The translations under genes and the position numbers were made by a program. Below are positions 1 to 8,168 of a stretch of DNA of 64,000 bases, piece by piece (the stretch's first letter is position 1; each line of letters opens with the position of its first letter). Origin of the DNA: DATDAH01 sp963725155 (GTDB lineage Bacteria; Actinomycetota; Acidimicrobiia; Acidimicrobiales; DATDAH01); the NCBI GenBank assembly GCA_963725155.1, contig CAVRXU010000004.1, positions 62,001 through 126,000 of the forward strand. The letters run 5' to 3'. The notes below the pieces were generated by a model. It was not told the origin of the DNA. It worked only from the letters and a program-made list of their open reading frames with translations, and ran no database searches.

Positions 1-4
1 GCAG

Positions 5-694
5 TCACGAGACCACCTGGCCGTCTCGCAGCTGCACCACGTGATCGGCGGCGGACACGACGACGGCGTCGTGGGAGGTGACGACCAGGGTGGCCCCTCG
101 GCCCACCAGGGCGCGCATGATCGCGACCAACGTCGTCGCCGCCGCGGCATCGAGCTCGGCCGTCGGCTCGTCGGCCAGCAGCAAGGTGGGCCGACCGATC
201 GCGCCCGCCGCGAAGGCCACTCGCTGCTGCTCCCCACCCGACAGCTCTGCAGGGAAGGAGTGATGGCGCTCCGCGAGGCCGACCGCGTCGAGCAGTACCG
301 GGGCTTCGGTCACGTCGGCGCCGCGGATGCGCGCCGCCAGCTCGACCTGCTCGCCGGCGCGGAGGTAGGCGACAAGGTTGTCGGCCGGATCCTGGAGCAC
401 CACCCCGAGCTCGCGCCGACGCAGCCAGCGCCGCTGCCGGGCCCCAAGGCGGGTGATGTCGCGACCGTTGATCTCGATCTGGCCGGCAGAGGGTCGCGGC
501 AGCCCGGCGAAGGCTCTCAGCAGCGATGACTTGCCCGATCCGGACGGCCCGGTGACCACCGAGAGCCGAGCACGCTCGAAGGAGGCACTGACGCCCCGCA
601 GCGCCGGCACGGTGCCGGACTCCAGGCGGTACTCCACGTCCAGCCCGGAGCAGCGCGCGGCCACCCCGGCCGCGAGGGGATCAGGTCCCGCCAC
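5..694 (-). CDS. ABC transporter ATP-binding protein
   Basis: Energises the large permease encoded just upstream, probably a MacB/LolD-like exporter or extractor of lipids, lipoproteins or peptides. The 229-residue product has Walker A GPSGSGKSS (49-57), a Q-loop at Q101, signature LSGGEQQR (151-158), Walker B LLLADEPT (171-178) and the switch His in TSHD (208). The GTG start at 694 is chosen because GGAGGT lies five bases upstream and the start sits inside the permease stop region (14 bp overlap), implying translational coupling. The reading frame stays open further upstream, but there it is only a shadow of the permease. Substrate cannot be told from sequence. Confidence 0.9.
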   Translation of the reverse strand: MAGPDPLAAGVAARCSGLDVEYRLESGTVPALRGVSASFERARLSVVTGPSGSGKSSLLRAFAGLPRPSAGQIEINGRDITRLGARQRRWLRRRELGVVLQDPADNLVAYLRAGEQVELAARIRGADVTEAPVLLDAVGLAERHHSFPAELSGGEQQRVAFAAGAIGRPTLLLADEPTAELDAAAATTLVAIMRALVGRGATLVVTSHDAVVVSAADHVVQLRDGQVVS

Positions 695-3392
695 GGAGCA
701 CCTCCAAAGGATCGTCCCGATCGGTCGCTCGCTGCGCGATCGCCGCCGCGATCCAGGCGACGACCAGCGCGGCCACACCCAATCCGACCGACAGCCCGAT
801 CGCGGGCCGAAGGAGGGGATCAGGTCGGACCAACGGGAGCGGGTCGAGCCGCTGGTGCGCCAGGCCTGCACCCACCAGGGCGACGACCAACCCCAGCCAA
901 CAGCCGACGCCCACGCCCGCCAGCACCTCGGCCAGGAGCGCTCGCCTGTGCTGGCGCCTCGTGAGGCCCATGCGACGGGCGAACGCATAGGCGAGCACCC
1001 GGTTCCGGCGGCGCGCGTCGAAGTACACGGCGACACCTCCCACGACGAGCAGAGCGGACGCCACGGCCAGCGAGCGCATGAACCCGAAGGTCTGGGACAC
1101 GGTCAGGAAGGACACGGCGTCGACGACGTGGTCGGCGGTCGTGGTCTCCTCGTAGCTCGTCCTCGCCTCGTCGAGGGTGCTCAGGATCTCGGCCCGGTCA
1201 CCGCGGATCCAGGTCTCGCGGAACCGGGTGCTCAGGCCGAGGTCCTCCAGGGCGGAGGCGGCGACGAACATGGCCGGGCTCCCCCGCCGCATGCCCGGGA
1301 ACGCCTGCACCTCGGCCACCTCGGCGATCTCGAAGCGAGTCGTGCCCGCGGTGATGATCCCGGCTTCGGCCACAGCGGGGATGTCGAGCCCGACCACCAG
1401 GGCCGGCACCCGGCCGCCGCTCGGTGGGGCCTCGAGCCGCTCGAGGATCTCCTCGAGCGGCACCGACGCCAGGCTGTCGTCCCAGAAGGCGGCGTGCGCA
1501 AAGGACGTCGGGTCGATGGCGTACACGTTCACCTGCTCACGGCGAGCGAGGTCCACCCAGGCGCCGATGTAGAAGTCGACCCCGGTCGATCGTTCCGCCA
1601 ACGCGGCGGGGATCGGCTCGTCGGGCGGGACCCGGACGACGACGTCACTGCCGACGAAGACGTGCGCCTTGGCCTGGAGCGTCGCGTCCATCGACCGTTG
1701 GATCGTGGCGGCGTAGCCGAGCACGCCCGTCGCCATCGCCGATGCCGCCACCATCCCGATCACTGCGGTCCGGTAGCGGGCCACGCGGCGGACGGCCAGG
1801 AACATCGAGCTGGGCCAGTCGCGGCTGACGGTGCGCAGTGGGCCGAGCGCGAGCACGAGGAGGCGGGAGACCACGGCCACCATGGTCGTGAGGAACAACA
1901 CCGGGAACATCAGGCCGACGACGTCCACCCGGGTGACGTTCGCGCCGTGGCTCACCGGCACGCCCCACTCATCCAACCGCATGAACGACAGCACCGTCGC
2001 CAACCCGAGGGCCACCTCCCAGGGAACGAAGCGAAGCCAGGGGCGCCCGCGGTGGCCGACGTGATCGGTCCGGACGCTGACCGCCACCACCAAGGCGACC
2101 ACGAGGGCCGAGAGCAGCAAGGCGACCGCCCCCACCCACGCAGCCCGCCCGATGGCGGCGGGCTCCAGCGTCGGCGAGGGTCCCACCGACACGACCAGGC
2201 CGTAGGCGAGGCCCACGCCTGCTGCGCTGCCGACGAGGAGCGCTCCGGCCAGCTCGAGCACCGCCTTCAACGCCAGCGCAGCCGGCGTCAACCCGCGAAC
2301 GGTCAGGAGCGCGACCTCGCGGCGGCGTCGGTCGCACCAGAGCAGAGCGGTCGCGGCCACGAGGCCCGCGCCCGCCAGCGCCGCGAGCACCGCTACCGGC
2401 CACACGCCGCCGCCGACCGCCGTCTGGATGCCGCGGGCCCGATCGGCGACGAATGGCAGCGACGACTGGAAGTAGCGCTCGACGAAGGTGGCCGCGTCCG
2501 GCGCCTCGATCTGCCGGTCGTCCGGCGTCCACGTCGGGACTCCGTCGCTGTCGACGAGGGGCGGGCCGGCTTCGCACCACGCCAGGTCGGCCGCCTCGGT
2601 GCCGTTGCAGGCCAGTTCCTCGACGAGGGCGCGTGCCTCGGTGACGGTGACCTTGCTGCGCAGCCGCGCCTCCCACGCCGCCTCGACGACGACCGAGTCC
2701 GCCGACGCTTCGAGGCTGGACCAGGTCTCCCGGTCCGCGATCACGACCGGCGGCGGGGGCACGAGGTCCGCTCCCCGCAGGAGGAGGTCCGGCCGATGGG
2801 CGCACCAGAACGGATCGGAGATCGTTCCGGCCGTCAGATCGCGGTAGACGCCGGCGACGGGCGTCGGCACGCCGCCGAGCGTGGCGCTCCGCCCGACACC
2901 CGTCATCTCCGCGGCGCGGTCGCTCACCCACACAGCGCCCGGTCGGTCCGAACCCTCCACGACGTCGACATGGTCAAGCGCACCGTCACGGAAGAGGACG
3001 ACGACGGGGGTCCTCTGTGACGGATCGGGACCCTCCAACCACGTCTCCAGCCGCGCCCATTGGATCGAGGGGCCGAGCTCGTCGGCGAGCGGCGTGAACG
3101 GGTCTGGTGCACCCAACGGCGACCCGGGGCCGGGCGGGATGCGATAGGTCGCGCCCGTGTCCCTTGGGCAGCGCTCGGCGGCCTGCAACGCCACTGCCTC
3201 CGTCCCCGCCGACGAGAGGAACAGCGGGACCGACGCCAGCGATGCCGCCAGCACGGCGCAGGCCCCGGCGGTCGGCACCAGCACTCCCGGACGTCGCCAC
3301 AGGAGCCAGGGCGCCCGCCGCCAGGGAGTCGAGATCAGCGTGTCGAGCGCGGCCCGCGCCCGCACGCGCCACGAGGCGCGGCGCCCGTCCAA
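681..3392 (-). CDS. ABC transporter permease, FtsX/MacB family (double FtsX domain)
   Basis: A 903-residue permease partnered with the ATPase whose start overlaps its stop. The N-terminal helix (about residues 35-60) is followed by a large, probably extracytoplasmic domain, a block of helices near residues 330-440, a second extracytoplasmic part, and a final helix block ending in DPLEVLRGGT, the usual end of FtsX-type permeases. Its length fits two FtsX domains in one chain. The annotated start is TTG at 3392 without a good ribosome site; GTG at 3365 (residue 10) is an equally possible start. Substrate unknown. Confidence 0.85.
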   Translation of the reverse strand: MDGRRASWRVRARAALDTLISTPWRRAPWLLWRRPGVLVPTAGACAVLAASLASVPLFLSSAGTEAVALQAAERCPRDTGATYRIPPGPGSPLGAPDPFTPLADELGPSIQWARLETWLEGPDPSQRTPVVVLFRDGALDHVDVVEGSDRPGAVWVSDRAAEMTGVGRSATLGGVPTPVAGVYRDLTAGTISDPFWCAHRPDLLLRGADLVPPPPVVIADRETWSSLEASADSVVVEAAWEARLRSKVTVTEARALVEELACNGTEAADLAWCEAGPPLVDSDGVPTWTPDDRQIEAPDAATFVERYFQSSLPFVADRARGIQTAVGGGVWPVAVLAALAGAGLVAATALLWCDRRRREVALLTVRGLTPAALALKAVLELAGALLVGSAAGVGLAYGLVVSVGPSPTLEPAAIGRAAWVGAVALLLSALVVALVVAVSVRTDHVGHRGRPWLRFVPWEVALGLATVLSFMRLDEWGVPVSHGANVTRVDVVGLMFPVLFLTTMVAVVSRLLVLALGPLRTVSRDWPSSMFLAVRRVARYRTAVIGMVAASAMATGVLGYAATIQRSMDATLQAKAHVFVGSDVVVRVPPDEPIPAALAERSTGVDFYIGAWVDLARREQVNVYAIDPTSFAHAAFWDDSLASVPLEEILERLEAPPSGGRVPALVVGLDIPAVAEAGIITAGTTRFEIAEVAEVQAFPGMRRGSPAMFVAASALEDLGLSTRFRETWIRGDRAEILSTLDEARTSYEETTTADHVVDAVSFLTVSQTFGFMRSLAVASALLVVGGVAVYFDARRRNRVLAYAFARRMGLTRRQHRRALLAEVLAGVGVGCWLGLVVALVGAGLAHQRLDPLPLVRPDPLLRPAIGLSVGLGVAALVVAWIAAAIAQRATDRDDPLEVLRGGT

Positions 3393-3510
3393 CTACTCGG
3401 AGGACCGACGAACGGGGTGGGTGGACAAGTGCGTCATCCTGCCAGGGCCGGAAAGCGGTCCTGATCCGCCTCGCCTGCGCCCTGACCCACTGACCTGCGC
3501 CCGGACGCGC

Positions 3511-3540
3511 CACGGGGGCGGCCCGGAGGCCGCCCCCGTG
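3511..3540 (-). terminator. Strong hairpin terminator after hupB
   Basis: Perfect 13-bp GC-rich stem (3511-3523 with 3528-3540) and a 4-base loop, 17 bp beyond the hupB stop. There is no T-tract on the hupB side, as is common for actinobacterial terminators. It separates hupB from the ABC genes. Confidence 0.8.
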
Positions 3541-3557
3541 GAGCCGGAGTGGGTGCG

Positions 3558-3833
3558 TCAGCCCTTGGCCGCAGCCTTGAGCTTGGAGCCGGCCGAGACC
3601 TTGGCCGCGTTCGTGGCCGCGATCTGGATCGTGGCGCCCGTCTGGGGGTTCCGGCCGGTTCGGGCGGACCGGTAGGTCTGCTCGATGGAGAGGAACCCGG
3701 GGATGGTGATCTTGTCCCCACTGCCGACCGCCCCGTAGGCGACCTCGGCGAAACCGTCGAGCACGCCCCCCACATCCGTCTTGCTGAGACCGGTCTTCGC
3801 GGCAATGGCGTCGATCAACTCACTCTTGTTCAT
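3558..3833 (-). CDS. hupB: HU-family DNA-binding protein
   Basis: Nucleoid protein of 91 residues that bends and compacts DNA as a dimer. The sequence covers the whole HU fold: N-terminal helices from NKSELIDAIAAKTGLSK, the beta arm with GRNPQTG, and a C-terminal helix ending KLKAAAKG. It lacks the long Lys/Ala-rich tail of mycobacterial and streptomycete HupB, so it is the short bacterial type. The ATG at 3833 has AGGAGGG six bases upstream; the frame is open to 3896 but without homology. It lies downstream of trpA yet appears to have its own promoter region overlapping the trpA stop, and it is followed by a strong terminator. Confidence 0.95.
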   Translation of the reverse strand: MNKSELIDAIAAKTGLSKTDVGGVLDGFAEVAYGAVGSGDKITIPGFLSIEQTYRSARTGRNPQTGATIQIAATNAAKVSAGSKLKAAAKG

Positions 3834-3911
3834 TGCACCCTCCTGGGCTTGGTCGGACGATCGGGTCGGTCCCGAAACGAACCGGCAAACAGGCACGCGA
3901 GTCGATTTGAC

Positions 3912-3925
3912 CCCCCAAAGTCAAG
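3912..3925 (-). promoter_or_regulatory. hupB upstream -35-type motif (shared with mraZ)
   Basis: On the minus strand this reads CTTGACTTTGGGGG, with TTGACT as a -35 candidate (3919-3924) overlapping the trpA stop codon. The identical 14-mer lies in the mraZ promoter (58941-58954). Here TTGAC is followed by eight bases and GTCAA, an inverted repeat that could be an operator. I see no good -10 at 16-18 bp, so the promoter assignment is tentative. Confidence 0.45.
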
Positions 3926-4727
3926 CATTTCCGCCGTTCAGGGCATTTCGGAAGGCGCTGACGAGCTCGACGGCGCCCGCCGGCCCGCCCCCTTCGAGCA
4001 CCCGGCGGACCAGCGCGGAGCCCACCACGACCCCGTCGGCGACCGCGCAGGCCTCCACCGCCTGGGCCGGTGTGGAGATCCCCACGCCGATCAACACCGG
4101 CTTGTCGGTCACCGCCTTGAGGCGCCGGGCGAGGGCCACGGCGGTGGCCGCCAGGTCGTCCCGCTCCCCGGTCACGCCGAGCAGGCCGACGCCGTAGACG
4201 AAACCCCGGGACCGCTCGCAGATGGCGACCAGCCGCTCGTCGGGCGTGGTCGGCGCGGCGAGGAGGACCGTCTCCACCCCCGCCCGGTCGGCCGCCTTGG
4301 CCCACGGTCCGACCTCTTCGAGGGGGAGGTCCGGCAGGATCGCCGCCGCCACTCCGGCCCGGGCCAGGTCGTCGGCGCACCGCTGGTGGCCCCAGCGGAA
4401 GACCAGGTTGTAGTAGGTCATGATCGCCACGGGGACCGCAGTCTCCTGGCCGGCCAAGGCGTCGACGATGGCCTTCGGGGTGGCCCCGGCGGCCAACGCC
4501 TGCTCCGACGCCGCCTGGATGACCGGTCCGTCCATGACCGGGTCCGAGAAGGGGATCCCCACCTCGATGGCGTCGGCGCCGGCCTCGGCCAGCGGATCGA
4601 GCAGCGCCTCCCAGCCCGGCAGGCCACCGGTGATGTAGGGCACCAGCAGCTTGCGCCCCGCGTCCCGTTCGGCCCGCAGGGCGTCCTCCAGGCGCTCAGC
4701 CACGGAGCTCGGCGACCTGGGCGACAT
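3921..4727 (-). CDS. trpA: Tryptophan synthase alpha subunit
   Basis: Cleaves indole-3-glycerol phosphate to indole and glyceraldehyde 3-phosphate and channels indole to TrpB. The 268-residue TIM barrel shows the alpha-subunit motifs LVPYITGGLPG, EVGIPFSDPVMDGPVIQ (catalytic Glu and Asp) and the phosphate site GVGISTPAQA. It overlaps trpB. Two starts are possible: ATG at 4727 behind a G-rich stretch, or GTG at 4703, which overlaps the trpB stop by 8 bp and matches the usual family N-terminus better. Last gene of the trp operon. Confidence 0.96.
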   Translation of the reverse strand: MSPRSPSSVAERLEDALRAERDAGRKLLVPYITGGLPGWEALLDPLAEAGADAIEVGIPFSDPVMDGPVIQAASEQALAAGATPKAIVDALAGQETAVPVAIMTYYNLVFRWGHQRCADDLARAGVAAAILPDLPLEEVGPWAKAADRAGVETVLLAAPTTPDERLVAICERSRGFVYGVGLLGVTGERDDLAATAVALARRLKAVTDKPVLIGVGISTPAQAVEACAVADGVVVGSALVRRVLEGGGPAGAVELVSAFRNALNGGNA

Positions 4728-5880
4728 CCTTGTCCCCCCGGCCGGACAGGTTGAGCAGGACGGTGCGACCGCTCAGCAAGGCCCGCTCCCGGGAGACCCA
4801 GGCCAGGGCGTGGGCCGGCTCCAGGGCCGGGATGATGCCCTCGGTCCTGGACAACAGGGCGAAGGCGTCCAGGACCTCGTCGTCGTCCACCGCCTCGTAC
4901 CGGGCCCGGCCGATGTCGGCCAGGTGGGCGTGCTCGGGGCCCACGCCCGGGTAGTCCAGCCCGGCCGACACCGAGTGGGCCTCCTGGACCTGTCCCGCCT
5001 CGTCCTGCAGCAGGTACGACGTGCTCCCGTGCACCACCCCGGGCACGCCGTGGCCGACGGCGGCCCCTCCGGCGGGCTCCACGCCCACCAGCTCGGTCGC
5101 GGCGTCGTCGGCGAAGCCGGAGAACAGGCCCATGGCGTTGGAGCCGCCGCCGACGCAGGCCACGACGACGTCGGGCAGGGCGCCGGTGCGCTCCAGGACC
5201 TGGGCCCGGGCCTCGATGCCGATGACCCGCTGCAGCTCCCGCACCATCCAGGGGTACGGGTGGGGGCCCATGACCGAGCCGAGGCAGTAGTGCGTGGTCT
5301 CGACCGTGGCCACCCAGTCGCGCATGGCCTCGTTGATGGCGTCCTTCAGCGTCCGACTGCCCGACGCCGCCCCCCGGACCTCGGCGCCGAGGAGCCGCAT
5401 GCGGAAGACGTTGAGCGCCTGGCGCTCCATGTCCACCTCGCCCATGTAGACGAGGCACTCCATGCCCAGCAGGGCGGCGGCCGTCGCCGTGGCCACGCCG
5501 TGCTGGCCGGCCCCGGTCTCGGCCACCAGCCGGGTCTTGCCCATCCGCTGGGCCAGCAGGGCCTGGCCGAGGACGTTGTTGATCTTGTGGGAGCCGGTGT
5601 GGTTCAGGTCTTCGCGCTTGAGGAGCAGTCGACAGCCCAGCTCCGCGCCGAGACGGTGGCACTCGGTCAGGGGCGACGGTCGCCCGGCGTAGTCGGTGAG
5701 CAGCCCGTCCAGCTCGGCCCGAAAGTCCGGATCGGCCCAGGCCTCGGTGAACGCCTCCTCCAGCTCCTCGCAGGCTGGTACGAGCGTCTCGGGCACGAAA
5801 CGGCCGCCGAAGCGCCCGAAACGACCGTCGGCGGCCGGATCCGGCATGACCGACGCCTCGGCCGACCGGTCGGTCACCAT
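4696..5880 (-). CDS. trpB: Tryptophan synthase beta subunit
   Basis: PLP enzyme that condenses indole with serine to make tryptophan. The 394 residues include FGRFGGRFVPETL near the N-terminus, the PLP-binding Lys99 in HTGSHKINN, the glycine-rich phosphate site CVGGGSNAMG and a C-terminal LSGRGDKD. It is a TrpB1-type subunit paired with TrpA. The ATG at 5880 overlaps the trpF stop by 7 bp (ATGGTGA), and its own stop lies inside trpA, so trpF-trpB-trpA look translationally coupled. Confidence 0.97.
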   Translation of the reverse strand: MVTDRSAEASVMPDPAADGRFGRFGGRFVPETLVPACEELEEAFTEAWADPDFRAELDGLLTDYAGRPSPLTECHRLGAELGCRLLLKREDLNHTGSHKINNVLGQALLAQRMGKTRLVAETGAGQHGVATATAAALLGMECLVYMGEVDMERQALNVFRMRLLGAEVRGAASGSRTLKDAINEAMRDWVATVETTHYCLGSVMGPHPYPWMVRELQRVIGIEARAQVLERTGALPDVVVACVGGGSNAMGLFSGFADDAATELVGVEPAGGAAVGHGVPGVVHGSTSYLLQDEAGQVQEAHSVSAGLDYPGVGPEHAHLADIGRARYEAVDDDEVLDAFALLSRTEGIIPALEPAHALAWVSRERALLSGRTVLLNLSGRGDKDVAQVAELRG

Positions 5881-6539
5881 CCGGCCTCCGCCTCCCAGTC
5901 GTAGGGGGCGTGGCCCCCGCGGCTCTCGTACTCGGGTGGGGCGGCGGCGCGCGCCGCGCTGACGAAGGCCCGCACCTTGCGCGGGTCCTTGCGCCCGGGC
6001 GACTGCTCGACGCCGCTCGAGACGTCCACGCCCCAGGGGTGGACGGCCTCGATGCCGTCAGCCACGTTCTCTGGTGTGAGGCCACCGGCCAGGATCACCC
6101 GCCGGTTCACCGGGATGCCATCGGCCAGCGACCAGTCGAAGACCTGACCGGACCCGGGGCGCGGCGCGTCGAGGAGCAAGGCGTCAGCCCCGAACTCGTC
6201 CCAACTGTCCAGGGCCGGATCTCCGGCCGGAAGCCCCTTGATGACCAAGCCGACCCGCTGGCGGACCTCGCGGGTGAGCTCCGGCGTCTCCCGGCCGTGG
6301 AGCTGGGCCGCTTTGAGGCCACAGGTCTGCACGATCTGGACGATCTGCTGACGGCTGCTGTCCTTGAAGACACCCACGGTCAGGACCTCCGGAGGCAGCC
6401 GGCTGGCGATCTCCCGCACCTTGTTGGGCGCCATCTGACGGGGCGAGGGGGCGAAGACGAAGCCGACCGCATCGGCGCCCATGGCCACCGCGAGGAGGGC
6501 GTCCTCCTCGCTGGTGATCCCGCAGATCTTGACGAACAC
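5874..6539 (-). CDS. trpF: Phosphoribosylanthranilate isomerase
   Basis: Third step of tryptophan synthesis: Amadori rearrangement of phosphoribosylanthranilate. The 221-residue barrel begins VKICGITS with the catalytic Cys and carries the catalytic Asp in LLLDAPRPGSGQ, then LAGGLTPENV and a GVDVSSGVE phosphate site. Start is GTG at 6539, 10 bp after trpC. A dedicated trpF is notable because most Actinomycetes lack it and use bifunctional PriA; here HisA is of the ordinary type, which agrees. Confidence 0.96.
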   Translation of the reverse strand: MFVKICGITSEEDALLAVAMGADAVGFVFAPSPRQMAPNKVREIASRLPPEVLTVGVFKDSSRQQIVQIVQTCGLKAAQLHGRETPELTREVRQRVGLVIKGLPAGDPALDSWDEFGADALLLDAPRPGSGQVFDWSLADGIPVNRRVILAGGLTPENVADGIEAVHPWGVDVSSGVEQSPGRKDPRKVRAFVSAARAAAPPEYESRGGHAPYDWEAEAGW

Positions 6540-6549
6540 GGCCGGGACG

Positions 6550-7356
6550 CTACCCGTCGCCCGGTACGCCGCCGTGGCCGGTTCCAGCGGTCACCAGACG
6601 GGCCGTCGTCGCCTCGGGGTCACCGGAGGTGACCAGCGTCTCGCCGACGAGGACGGCGTCGTAGCCGCCGTCAGCGAGGGCGATGACGTCGGCGGGGCCG
6701 GTGATGCCGGACTCGGCCACCCGGACCACGCCGGCCGGGAGCTGGGCCGCGAGGTCCATGGCCCGGTGGCTGTCGACGGCGAAGGTCATCAGGTCCCGCT
6801 GGTTCACCCCGATCAGGTCGGCGCCGGCGGCCAGGGCCCGCTCGACCTCGGCCGCGTCGTGGACCTCGACCAGGGCGGCCAGGTCCAGTTCGGCGGCGAG
6901 CTGGGCGAAGGCCCGCAGCTCGGCGTCGTCGAGCGCAGCCACGATCAACAGCACGGCGTCGGCCCCCATCAGCCGTGCGTCGCAGACGTCGACTTCGTCG
7001 ACGGTGAAGTCCTTGCGCAGGACCGGGATGGCCACGGCCTCCCGCGCCGCGCCCAAGTCGGCGGGCGACCCACCGAAGTGGGGGCCGTCGGTCAGCACCG
7101 ACAGGCAGGCGGCCCCGCCGGCCTCGTAGGCGCGGGCCAGGGTCGCCGGGTCCAGCCCCGGGGCCAGATCGCCCTTGGAGGGCGACCGGCGCTTGACCTC
7201 GGCGATCAGCGCCACACCGGTCGTGGCGGCCAGGGCATCGCGGAACGGTCGGGGGGCGGCCGTCTGACGGGCCCCGTCCAGCATCTCGGTCCGGGACCGG
7301 TCGTCGGCGCCGGCCCGTTCCCGATGGGCCGCCACGATGCCGTCGAGGTAGGTCAC
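6550..7356 (-). CDS. trpC: Indole-3-glycerol phosphate synthase
   Basis: Closes the indole ring in tryptophan synthesis. The 268 residues carry the IGPS signature AEVKRRSPSKGDL, then VLRKDFTVDEVDV (catalytic Lys), GVNQRDL and VAESGITGPADV. The start is GTG at 7356, two bases after the stop of the ygfZ-type gene; the open frame beyond it is a shadow of that gene. The protein is monofunctional, not fused to TrpF. Confidence 0.95.
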   Translation of the reverse strand: MTYLDGIVAAHRERAGADDRSRTEMLDGARQTAAPRPFRDALAATTGVALIAEVKRRSPSKGDLAPGLDPATLARAYEAGGAACLSVLTDGPHFGGSPADLGAAREAVAIPVLRKDFTVDEVDVCDARLMGADAVLLIVAALDDAELRAFAQLAAELDLAALVEVHDAAEVERALAAGADLIGVNQRDLMTFAVDSHRAMDLAAQLPAGVVRVAESGITGPADVIALADGGYDAVLVGETLVTSGDPEATTARLVTAGTGHGGVPGDG

Positions 7357-7358
7357 GG

Positions 7359-8168
7359 CTACGGCAGGGCCTCGATGGCGACGGAGGCGTCGCCGACGGT
7401 CCCCTCGGCCGGGGGCTCGACGGCCCGACCTACATACGCCAGGGCGAGGTCTCCGACCGCCGAGGTCACCTGGCCGACCACCTTGCCGTCCACGACGACG
7501 TCCGCGCCGACGGTCAGCGCGTCGCCTGTCGCCCGCAGCAGGCGGAGGTGGCGGGGGACGTTGCCGCCCCGGCTGTCGATCCGGGCCACGAGCTCCTGGC
7601 CGGTGAAGCACCCCTTGGTGAAGGAGACCGACCGCTCGACCACGCCGGATTCGGCCGGGATGATGCGTTCGGTCAGCTCCGCGCCCATGGCCGGGACACC
7701 GGCCTGGATGCGGCGCCGCTCGAGGTCGTCGGCGGTCAGGACGGCGAGGCCGGCGGGGACGGCGTCGGTGCCGAGGAGGTCGACGCCTGACTCCGCCGGC
7801 CAGGCGGGGTCCAGGGCCGACGCTCCGGCGGGCACGTCGACGGAATCGGTGCCCCGTACAGCCACCATCGACTCGTGGGCCAGGGCCAGTTCGGCCTTGG
7901 TCCGCAGCAGGAAGCGCTGCAGGCGGGCCAGGAGTGCCTCGCCGTAGCCGGCGTCGACGTCGGCCAGGAAGGCGTCGTCGCCCACCCGCGTGAGCCGGAA
8001 CCAGGCGTCGACCTTGCCCTGGGGTTGCAGCACGAAGGTCCAGGCCGAGGCCCCGACCTCGAGGGCGAGCACGTCCTGGCTCAGCTGGCCCTGCAGGTAC
8101 GGGCCGGCGTCGGGCCCCTCGATGCGGACCACGTCCCGCCGGACCACGGCCCCGCCGACGTCAGTCAC
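7359..8168 (-). CDS. ygfZ: YgfZ/GcvT-like folate-binding iron-sulfur repair protein
   Basis: A 269-residue member of the COG0354 family: tetrahydrofolate-binding, GcvT-like proteins that help maintain certain Fe-S enzymes. The diagnostic motif is KGCFTGQE, containing the conserved Cys, followed by a C-terminal barrel-like segment. The GTG start at 8168 overlaps the trpE stop by 8 bp (GTGACTGA), and the stop lies 2 bp before trpC. It is therefore embedded in the trp operon and probably co-translated, although it has no known role in tryptophan synthesis. Family assignment is firm; why it is here is unknown. Confidence 0.88.
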   Translation of the reverse strand: MTDVGGAVVRRDVVRIEGPDAGPYLQGQLSQDVLALEVGASAWTFVLQPQGKVDAWFRLTRVGDDAFLADVDAGYGEALLARLQRFLLRTKAELALAHESMVAVRGTDSVDVPAGASALDPAWPAESGVDLLGTDAVPAGLAVLTADDLERRRIQAGVPAMGAELTERIIPAESGVVERSVSFTKGCFTGQELVARIDSRGGNVPRHLRLLRATGDALTVGADVVVDGKVVGQVTSAVGDLALAYVGRAVEPPAEGTVGDASVAIEALP

